Source of the DNA: Cohnella lupini
GTDB lineage: Bacteria > Bacillota > Bacilli > Paenibacillales > Paenibacillaceae
Assembly (NCBI RefSeq): GCF_003386205.1
Contig: NZ_QRDY01000013.1
Span: 62,001-126,000 of the forward strand
Length of the DNA: 64,000 nucleotides
Reading direction: 5' to 3'
Shown: positions 55,701 through 63,094 of the stretch, piece by piece
Numbering within the stretch: the first letter of the stretch is position 1
Layout: every line of letters starts with the position of its first letter
Translations under genes and position numbers: made by a program
The notes under the pieces: generated by a model
Seen by the model: only the letters and a program-made list of their open reading frames with translations
Database searches by the model: none
Told to the model about the DNA's origin: nothing

Positions 55701-57227
55701 CGCCAAGATCGCAACAAGGTCGTTAGCCTGTACGTTCATGCTCCGCAATCTCCACGCCAATCGATTAGCGCGTCGGTTTATCTCGCCGTAAGTCAGCTTC
55801 CGATCTTTAAACACGACGGCGATTTTCCTCGGCGTCATATGGGCATGGGCTTCGAACAGCTTATGGATCGGTTTGGCAGGCACGAAAGACGGCTGAAGCT
55901 GATTAAAACGGGTTAAAATTCGTGCTTTATCCTCCGAGGGCAAAATCTCCAGCTCGTCGATCCGATTATTGGGGTGTGCCAATAAACCCTTTAGAAGGGT
56001 AAGCAGGTAGTTCAATATCTTTCTAACCTCTTCTTCGGAAAACAATTCCTGCAAATAATCCAAGTGGATTGCGAACGTCCCCGCGTTGAGGTTATGTTCG
56101 ATATGGAACGAAAGCTCATTGATTTCTTCGCCGTTGAACAGCCACTCGCTCTTAATGGCACCCCAATCGATAGGGCGATATTCGATGGCTATGCCGAAAA
56201 GATTATCGAAATCGAAATGCCTTTCCCGAAGATTATTTATTATTAAATTGTATGGATATTTCTGATGGCGAAGCGTAGCGGCCTGTTGTTTGACGACTTG
56301 AGACAAGAATTCCAGCACGCTAAGTCTCGGATCGATATTCATCCGAATCGGACTTGTGCTTACCGTCATGCCGAGCATTTCTTTTTCGGCTTTACGCGTA
56401 CGGTTCGCGTACGCATTGCCGAGGACAATATCCTCGTGAGCGGTCATTTTGTGCAACGTTAAGAACAGCGCCGTCAAAAATAAGGAAAACGGATTAACGG
56501 AATGATTCTTGCAAAAACCATGAATCGTTTCCTGCAAGGAATGATCGACGAGAATCGACGTACGGATTGCCCGCGTACTGGTTTCATACGAGTGGGAAGG
56601 TTTCAAGCCCACCCATTCCGGCAACGTGTCAAATTGCATATTCCAGAAAGCTTTATCCTTCTCGAAGCGTGGAGAGGTCTCATAAAGCGACTCCTCTCTG
56701 AGATAATCCTTATAGGAATACCGATTCTCGTCTTGAGGATCAGAATGATCTAATAATTGTCGATAATATTCAGTTATTTGCAAACCGATGAAATTCATGG
56801 AAATGCCATCCATCATGACATGATGAACCTTAACGAATAACTTGCCCTTATCCCTTCCCTCTTTGAGGTAACTAAAGTAAAACAAAGGGGTGTTATAGAG
56901 CTTAAACGGTTTACGGGTTTGCTCTTCCACCCAAATTTGCAGACTTTCCGGAGAATCGCTAAAATCTAAAAACTCGACGACTTTCTCCGCAGGAGGAACA
57001 AAGTATTGCAACGGCTCTTTCTCACGTTGCGGAAGCAGTCGAATTTGAAGAGTATCGTTCTGCCTAATCACGTGACGAACGGCTGCGTTTAATACGTCTT
57101 CTTGTACTTCATCCTCGAATTCAATGGTCCCGACTAGATTAGAAATGCTCATATCCGGGTACTGGGATTCCGTATACATAATCCTTCGTTGCGCGTGCGA
57201 GAGTGTATATCGCGGGTTATCATTCAT
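52758..57227 (-). CDS. Nonribosomal peptide synthetase, initiating module (C-A-T-C)
   Basis: Starts the peptide. In 1489 residues: a first C domain (about 5-435) with [11 protein letters not shown] (HH 135-136) and a late [16 protein letters not shown] stretch like that of starter C domains. An A domain follows (about 450-960) with [15 protein letters not shown] and NCYGVTE, then T ([13 protein letters not shown]). A second C domain (about 1060-1480) has an active site reading MPHIISDG, with the first His of HHxxxDG replaced by Pro1176; the catalytic second His1177 and Asp1181 are kept. The by-eye code is D-V-G-D-I-G-C-V-D-K, close to ornithine (D-V-G-E-I-G-S-I-D-K). [13 protein letters not shown] has Asp where Gly is usual. 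The frame starts at 57245; GGAGAG favours ATG 57227. The terminal C domain presumably joins residue 1 to residue 2 on the next protein. Confidence 0.95.
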   Translation of the reverse strand: [1489 protein letters not shown]

Positions 57228-57258
57228 GTTGAACTCTCCAATCATACTTCAAGCTATC

Positions 57259-57735
57259 CTATATAAAGCGGTACTCCCGGAATGTAGCGGCTTGTCCGTG
57301 GTTATGGCCACTCTCGTCGATGAGATTCCACACCGTCGTGTTCACAATATAAAATCTCCGACCGGTGCTCGAAATCCGAATACCCGTGTAATCGTCGATG
57401 AAGCCATGTTCGCCGACGGTTTTCAGGAAGCGGTCTCGCTCGTCCCTTTCCATCGGCTCGGCCGTTAATCTTGACGGGGTTTCCGTGAACGTATTCCAAT
57501 CCATTTCCCATAGCTTCTGAGCCATCAGGTTGCCGAAATTGAGTACCGGATCCGGCTCCCGCCCATGGGATAGGACGATGATCGGAAGATGATACAGCCG
57601 TTTGAATTCCTCGCCCGGCATCAGTTCCTCATCTTCCACGAGTTTCTTCCCCGTTAGTCGTTGATAACTATTTAGAATTAATCTGGCATGCTCGTTTTTT
57701 GCCCTGATTCCGGTAAGTTTCATGTTATTTTTCAC
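57259..57735 (-). CDS. MEKHLA-domain protein in the NRPS operon
   Basis: A 158-residue soluble protein. The central and C-terminal part has the MEKHLA pattern: PIIVLSHGREPDPVLNFGNL, then WNTFTETPSRLTAEPMERDE, then FIDDYTGIRISSTGRRFYI and NTTVWNLIDESG. The MEKHLA domain has a PAS-like fold that may bind a ligand; single-domain bacterial members have no assigned function. The GTG start at 57735 overlaps the stop of the phosphopantetheinyl transferase gene (GTGA); ATG 57723 is an alternative start. It is followed 31 bases later by the first synthetase. The placement implies a part in making or sensing the peptide. Confidence 0.8.
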   Translation of the reverse strand: MKNNMKLTGIRAKNEHARLILNSYQRLTGKKLVEDEELMPGEEFKRLYHLPIIVLSHGREPDPVLNFGNLMAQKLWEMDWNTFTETPSRLTAEPMERDERDRFLKTVGEHGFIDDYTGIRISSTGRRFYIVNTTVWNLIDESGHNHGQAATFREYRFI

Positions 57736-58463
57736 GACTCCATTCTTTGTAGCGTATCCTTATCCTGCTTATGAATTTCTTGAAATAAAAAGGAGAAATC
57801 AAGATATTGAATTCGGCTTGGAAATTCCGGCGTGCTTCCGCATGCCGACATTCTATAATCCTCGTCAATCAAATACCTTTTAAAAAAGTATTTATTATTG
57901 TCCTCCTTAGCATTCGAATGCTTTACCGTTATCCGGTCATTTCGTATCTTAATCGTAAAGCTATTTAACGGTATAAAGAGCCCTTTACCTTCGGCTTTAA
58001 CGAAGCTCTCCTTTAAAGTCCACAAATCATAGAACGATTCAAGTCGTTGTTCCAACGGCTTATCGACGATAGCTTGATACTCTTCATTTGAAAAAAACCT
58101 CATTGCAAGCTCTTCCGTTTCAAGAGGACGAACTTGTTCTACATCGATTCCTACCGCTTGATTGTCTATGGCGCAAACGACCCAGTTCCCCGAATGCGAA
58201 ACATTAAAGTGTAGCTGCTCTTTGTTCCGAATAAAGGGTTTGCCGTAACCATCTCTCTCGATCACAATGTCGTTGATATTGCTCCCGGTCTTCCGCGAAA
58301 ATAAAAATCGCACCAAAAAGTCCGCAACGATAACCCGTTCTGCATCCTCCCATTCGCGAAACCTTATGACTCGTTTTTGGATCTCTTCCGTTAATAAACG
58401 CATCATTGCTTCTCTTGAGGGGACGAGAGCATGGTTTTCGCGCTTTACAGCAAATATCTCCAT
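57732..58463 (-). CDS. 4'-phosphopantetheinyl transferase, Sfp type
   Basis: Transfers phosphopantetheine from CoA to the Ser of the peptidyl-carrier domains of the adjacent synthetases. The 243 residues show the family signatures FNVSHSGNWVVCAI, VGIDVEQVRPLE (metal-binding Asp), FFSNEEYQAI and FYDLWTLKESFVKAEGKGL (Glu and Lys). ATG 58463 has AAGGAGC at 8 bases. It is the first gene of the NRPS operon and overlaps the MEKHLA gene. Its sequence is visibly richer in A+T than the adenylation-domain DNA downstream. Confidence 0.95.
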   Translation of the reverse strand: MEIFAVKRENHALVPSREAMMRLLTEEIQKRVIRFREWEDAERVIVADFLVRFLFSRKTGSNINDIVIERDGYGKPFIRNKEQLHFNVSHSGNWVVCAIDNQAVGIDVEQVRPLETEELAMRFFSNEEYQAIVDKPLEQRLESFYDLWTLKESFVKAEGKGLFIPLNSFTIKIRNDRITVKHSNAKEDNNKYFFKRYLIDEDYRMSACGSTPEFPSRIQYLDFSFLFQEIHKQDKDTLQRMES

Positions 58464-58500
58464 CGACGAGAAGCTCCTTGTTCGTTTTCGTTGCTTATTG

Positions 58501-58547
58501 CATAAATGCGGGATCCAAGTATAACTAACCTGGATTCCGCATTTATG
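58501..58547 (-). terminator. Long stem-loop between the GH81 gene and the NRPS operon
   Basis: CATAAATGCGG and CCGCATTTATG arms (58501-58511 and 58537-58547) with inner ATCCA/TGGAT pairing. It begins two bases past the GH81 stop. No T-run follows on the minus strand, so it may be a weak terminator or a processing site. Confidence 0.6.
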
Positions 58548-58548
58548 G

Positions 58549-61500
58549 CTAGCTATGATCCGTCGAATTGATACGCAGCTCGGAGATAGACCACCAATGC
58601 GAGTCCGTTCCGGTTTGTATAATCTTCATATAACGAGCCGTCCGCAGCGGGAACGTTGCGGTTACCATCGCTTCTATTCCTTCGCCGGAAGCAACGGGGT
58701 TACCCCAATTCGTGCCGTCGTTCGAAACGAACAATTGGTAACCTTTCGCGTAGTCGTTTTGGCTACGACCGCTGTCCATCACGACTTGATCGAAAGTTTG
58801 TTCGGCACCCAAGTCAAGCACGATATAATCACCGTTCTTCTGCTCGCTGCCCGTTGACCATCGAGTTTCCCGGTTTCCGTCCAGCATGGCCTGAGCGCTC
58901 TCTCCGTCTGCCGTGGAAGATGCCGTCACGGTCCAGCCGGCGGTCTCAAGCGGTTTTTGTTTGCCGATGCCATAATTGATGACGTTCAACTCGGCAATGG
59001 ACCACCACTTATCGGCCTCGCCGGTTTGGACGATTCGAATATAGCGGGCATGCTGAACAGGGAAAGTAATGACCATCTTTCCGATCTCGCCTTCATCTTC
59101 TGCGACTGCCGCTCCCCAGTGCTCGCCGTCTTCGGAAACAAACAGCCGGTAACCGCGCGTATAGTCATTCGAAGAGTTTCCGGGATCTAAAGTAACGGTA
59201 TCGAAGCCTTGCTTTGCTCCCAAATCCAATTGCAGCCATTGGCCGTTCGATTGGGTTTGGCCGTTTGTCCAGAGCGTGTTGCTGTCTCCATCCAGCATTT
59301 TCGCCGTAACGTCATTGCCTTGCGTGGAGGAAGCCGTCACGTTCCAGGCCGAGCGGTCCAACGGTCCCGTTACTTCGGTTGGTGCGTCCGCTGCCGGTTT
59401 GCCGAATTGGGCGATTTTGACTTCGGAGATAGACCACCAGCTGTCATTGGCTTCGGTTAGGACGATTCTCACGAACCGGGCCGTTTGTTCAGGCATCGAT
59501 ACCGCGATGCTCGGTGAAGTGCCGTTATCGGAGGCGACCGGTTCTCCCCAATCTTCTCCGTCCTTGGAAACGTACACCTCATACCCGTGGGCGTAATCGT
59601 TCCAGTTCATACCGGAGTTCATGAACAGCATGTCGAAGCTCTGTTCGGCGCCCAAGTCGAGTTGCAGCCAGTCGCCGACGGCTTGCGTTTGGCCGGATGA
59701 CCACCGCGTCGACAGATCGCCGTCGGTCAGATGCTCTCGAGGCTCGCCTGATTTGGAAGCCGTTGCGGTCCATGTTGAACGATCAAGGTACTTGATCGCT
59801 TGGGATGGATCCGGGCCATCCAGAACGGTATGCTTCAACGGATTAACCGATACCAGCGCGTTGGCGTACACGGTTGCGGAGCCTAAAGCCCCGGCTTCAT
59901 TGAAGAAATGGATGGTTTTGGCGCTTTCCGAAGGATTCCAGATTTGCGCCGTATACACGCCGTCTTTCTCATACACGGTTACAGCCGGGTCATCGGCCCA
60001 AATCTCGGGGCTTCGATGTCCAAGCGATGCCATGCCGTGTACGAACCAGTAAGCGTTAAACGCTTCATTTTGCTGCATGTTCGCGGTATCCCATTTGTTC
60101 AAGACCGCTTCAGGATCGCTGATCGATTCAAACGGCCAAATGATGTGATACCAGGCTCGCTCCTGCCCGCCTTCGATTTCACTGGTCAATCCTTGATACA
60201 AAGCGGCGGCTTTCTCGGGTTGGCGGCCATAGTACGTCATCCATTCCGCAGGCGGCAGCCAGTGAATACCGTAGACATATTCAGGATCCCCGTTGAAGAA
60301 CGTCGTAAAGGCGGTCGCGCTACCGTAAACCTGACCTGCGGTGGCGTGGTTGTAGCCCTCCGCCCAGATGTCGTGGTCGTAGTTAAACCAGTACTGCTCA
60401 ACCGCTTTTTCTTCGGTCGTGAAGCCCCAAATTCCCGCATCGCGGTACGTATCGTTTTGGGTTACCAGCCCCCACATATATTCGCCGACCCAACCAAACA
60501 GCGATTCGCCGGCAGCCTCTTGGTTGTTGCCGCTGCGATTGTCGGCATATCCGCCTGCCCAGGAATGGCCTTCATACGGGTCGAAGTTCCGGAACCAAGG
60601 GTACTGGCTGTCGGTTTTGGAAGGATTCGCATAATCGCGGATCAGCGTCTCGACCATCTCGCCGTAGTCGCGCTGAAACTCCTTATCGTAAGTAGCCACA
60701 ACGGCCGAGGCAAAAATGTAATAACCATACGTGAAATGATGGTCGGTCAACCCGGTGTTAAGGCCAAATCCGCTATGGTAGGCCATCAACGAACCCCAAT
60801 AATCGGAGTAATGAAAATAAGTAGAGTGCAGCTTCTCTTCCGGGGAGTAAGTATACCAGTCGGTCAGAATCGTTCTAAGCGCGGCTAGGTAATGGTCTCT
60901 CCGTTCGATATCTCCAAGCTGATCGCTGATCAGCACCGCCAAAGCGAGCGGATGAAGCTTTTTACCCTGCCAGTATGGATCATCGACCATGATGCCATTA
61001 GCGACGTCGGCATCCAATTGATCCAGATAAGCGACGAGCTGAGCGCGGGAATAAGTCGGATCATTCGGTTCGACGAACTGCGGAATAAGGCCGTTAAAGC
61101 GGTCCGACGTGGTAAACGTATTGCCTACCGTTGCTTTCATCGTTCCGCGAATCGACGGATAGCTGAAATCCGATAGCGGCGTGTCCGAAATTTTCCATTG
61201 ATGCGGAAGCAGCGTCATGATCGTATCCGATGAAAACCCCGGACGTTTCGCTTCGGTAGAAGTCGTAAAGGTTGTCGTCACCATGGATGCCGTTTCATCG
61301 AACCTATAATCGACATCGGTATCGGAAACGAAAGCATACGCGTGCTGATAGAACAATCCAAGCTCCGCCGCGGAAGGAAGCGCCGCAAGAGATAAGTAAT
61401 TTTCTCCGGAGCCAAGCTTAATCTTGATCGTGTTGCCAAGCTTGAGGAAAGTAGTTCCTTCGGGAGCAAAGATTCCGTAATGGCGAACGAAGGTTTGCGG

Positions 61501-63084
61501 CGTAGGAGCTTTATCCTTGTTCGTCACTTCAAGGCCGATATGGTCGGCCGTATAGATGTCACCGTCATTCAACAGTACCGGATTATTATTATCATCGAAC
61601 AAGCGGGTCATCGCCGGCGATTGAAGGATAACGGCATCCGGATTTTCATAAATGTTGTACAGGAATGGGGACCCTTTAACGAAGGTCGTGCGCATTTTGG
61701 CCGTATCGTCGTCGCTCAAGATCACGCTGGCGGAGTAATCTCCGTAGCCTGAAATTTTCGTTTCGATGTTCGCCGGATTTAGATTGTTGCTAGTCAGGTA
61801 TAAGTCCGGATCGCCGTCGGCATCGATGGAATCGCCATGCGCGAAACCGGCGCCAGGGTTCAGAACAGCGAGACCCTGCTTTGTATACCAATTCTTCAAA
61901 GGTAAGGTAATGAGACTATTGCCATCGCCGAGATTGGAGACGAGAATCGACTGCCACCAATCGTTTGAAGGAATCGGTGTTTCAATGTTGGAGGTGCGAT
62001 AAGTAGGGTTCTTCGGTTCTAGCTGGGTAATGTCATTCTTCTCGTAGCTTCCTGCCCCGACTTGTACCGCAGTGGCCGTCGGAATAGCCGGAATCTCGTA
62101 AGTCGGCTTTGGATCGCCTACTCGATAAGCATGCACCTCGAACTCGAACAACGAATAACCGCTGGAACCCCCGCGTGCGATGCCGCCTATTTTTACATAA
62201 CGGGTTTTAGCGTAAATCGGAACGGTTTCTTTGCCGCCGTTGCCGTTAAGCTGACGATATATCGTTGTCCAATGTTGGGCATCGTCCGAAACCTGGATGT
62301 CGTAAGCCCGTCCAAAAGCGGCTTCCCAGTTAAAACCCACGCTGCCGATTTCGCTTTCTTGTCCCAAATCCACATAGATCCATTCGGTGTCCTTGTAGAT
62401 GGAAGACCAGCGCGTGTTTTGATTTCCGTCGGTTGCATTTTTAGCCAAATAATTTTTTTCTTCCATTTTCGCCTTGTCTTCGGCTGACTTGCTCGGCTCA
62501 TCGATTTCCAAGGAAGAGACGGTTACCGGTCGATTAAGCGCCAGATTCGGAGCCGCGGGTTTTGGAGGACCGCCTAAACCGCCGGTTCCGTAAACGCTGA
62601 ATTCCCGAATGGAAATCCCGTAAGGCTGCTGGGCACGTTTCGAACTGGATAGACGGACATAACGTCCCGTACCGGATACCTCGGTAACCACTTCACCCGG
62701 TTTCCCCTGAATGACCGGAGTTATATCCTGCCAATGCAACTCGTCATCGGAAACTTGAATGATATAAGCGCTGGAATAAGCATTTTCCCAATTTATAACG
62801 ACTTTAGTGAGGTTAGCGGTGGCACCAAGATCCATATAAATCCACTGAGAATCCTTCTGCCACACGCTCTCCCATCGGCTATTCTCGTCGCCGTCCACGG
62901 CCAAATCCGGCGTATTGCCTCCAAGCGAGGACGAAGCGTAAATCGACCGGTTCATGGACAACAAATAGCTTTCCGCGTCGGCAGCCTGTACCGTGAACGC
63001 ACTTCCAATCAACATCAGAATAGCCGTTAAAGCATGTACCCAGCTAAGGCGTTTTTTTTTATTTTTTGGAAAAAGAAAATTCAT
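58549..63084 (-). CDS. Secreted endo-beta-1,3-glucanase, GH81, with five discoidin-like modules
   Basis: Predicted to cut beta-1,3-glucans such as fungal cell-wall glucan or callose. In 1511 residues: a signal peptide (cleavage near VQA, residue 34); two N-terminal discoidin-like modules (about 40-165 and 180-325); the GH81 catalytic region (about 330-1065); and three C-terminal discoidin-like modules. The catalytic signatures are TDHHFTYGYYIFASAV with D781 as likely acid, HSWAGGYADNRSGNNQEAAGE with E856 and E860 as base candidates, and GEYMWGLVT. ATG 63084 has AGGAG at 7 bases, and its ribosome site touches the stop of the GNAT gene 10 bases upstream. It precedes the NRPS operon on the same strand, separated only by a hairpin. 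Confidence 0.92.
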   Translation of the reverse strand: MNFLFPKNKKKRLSWVHALTAILMLIGSAFTVQAADAESYLLSMNRSIYASSSLGGNTPDLAVDGDENSRWESVWQKDSQWIYMDLGATANLTKVVINWENAYSSAYIIQVSDDELHWQDITPVIQGKPGEVVTEVSGTGRYVRLSSSKRAQQPYGISIREFSVYGTGGLGGPPKPAAPNLALNRPVTVSSLEIDEPSKSAEDKAKMEEKNYLAKNATDGNQNTRWSSIYKDTEWIYVDLGQESEIGSVGFNWEAAFGRAYDIQVSDDAQHWTTIYRQLNGNGGKETVPIYAKTRYVKIGGIARGGSSGYSLFEFEVHAYRVGDPKPTYEIPAIPTATAVQVGAGSYEKNDITQLEPKNPTYRTSNIETPIPSNDWWQSILVSNLGDGNSLITLPLKNWYTKQGLAVLNPGAGFAHGDSIDADGDPDLYLTSNNLNPANIETKISGYGDYSASVILSDDDTAKMRTTFVKGSPFLYNIYENPDAVILQSPAMTRLFDDNNNPVLLNDGDIYTADHIGLEVTNKDKAPTPQTFVRHYGIFAPEGTTFLKLGNTIKIKLGSGENYLSLAALPSAAELGLFYQHAYAFVSDTDVDYRFDETASMVTTTFTTSTEAKRPGFSSDTIMTLLPHQWKISDTPLSDFSYPSIRGTMKATVGNTFTTSDRFNGLIPQFVEPNDPTYSRAQLVAYLDQLDADVANGIMVDDPYWQGKKLHPLALAVLISDQLGDIERRDHYLAALRTILTDWYTYSPEEKLHSTYFHYSDYWGSLMAYHSGFGLNTGLTDHHFTYGYYIFASAVVATYDKEFQRDYGEMVETLIRDYANPSKTDSQYPWFRNFDPYEGHSWAGGYADNRSGNNQEAAGESLFGWVGEYMWGLVTQNDTYRDAGIWGFTTEEKAVEQYWFNYDHDIWAEGYNHATAGQVYGSATAFTTFFNGDPEYVYGIHWLPPAEWMTYYGRQPEKAAALYQGLTSEIEGGQERAWYHIIWPFESISDPEAVLNKWDTANMQQNEAFNAYWFVHGMASLGHRSPEIWADDPAVTVYEKDGVYTAQIWNPSESAKTIHFFNEAGALGSATVYANALVSVNPLKHTVLDGPDPSQAIKYLDRSTWTATASKSGEPREHLTDGDLSTRWSSGQTQAVGDWLQLDLGAEQSFDMLFMNSGMNWNDYAHGYEVYVSKDGEDWGEPVASDNGTSPSIAVSMPEQTARFVRIVLTEANDSWWSISEVKIAQFGKPAADAPTEVTGPLDRSAWNVTASSTQGNDVTAKMLDGDSNTLWTNGQTQSNGQWLQLDLGAKQGFDTVTLDPGNSSNDYTRGYRLFVSEDGEHWGAAVAEDEGEIGKMVITFPVQHARYIRIVQTGEADKWWSIAELNVINYGIGKQKPLETAGWTVTASSTADGESAQAMLDGNRETRWSTGSEQKNGDYIVLDLGAEQTFDQVVMDSGRSQNDYAKGYQLFVSNDGTNWGNPVASGEGIEAMVTATFPLRTARYMKIIQTGTDSHWWSISELRINSTDHS

Positions 63085-63094
63085 ATCTACACTC

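Noticed and set aside
58501-58547. Definite operon boundary between GH81 and the NRPS genes
   Set aside because: The hairpin has no U-run, so I do not claim full termination there; recorded as uncertain instead.
59908-60888. 326-codon plus-strand open frame
   Set aside because: Antisense to the GH81 catalytic domain; no family resemblance.
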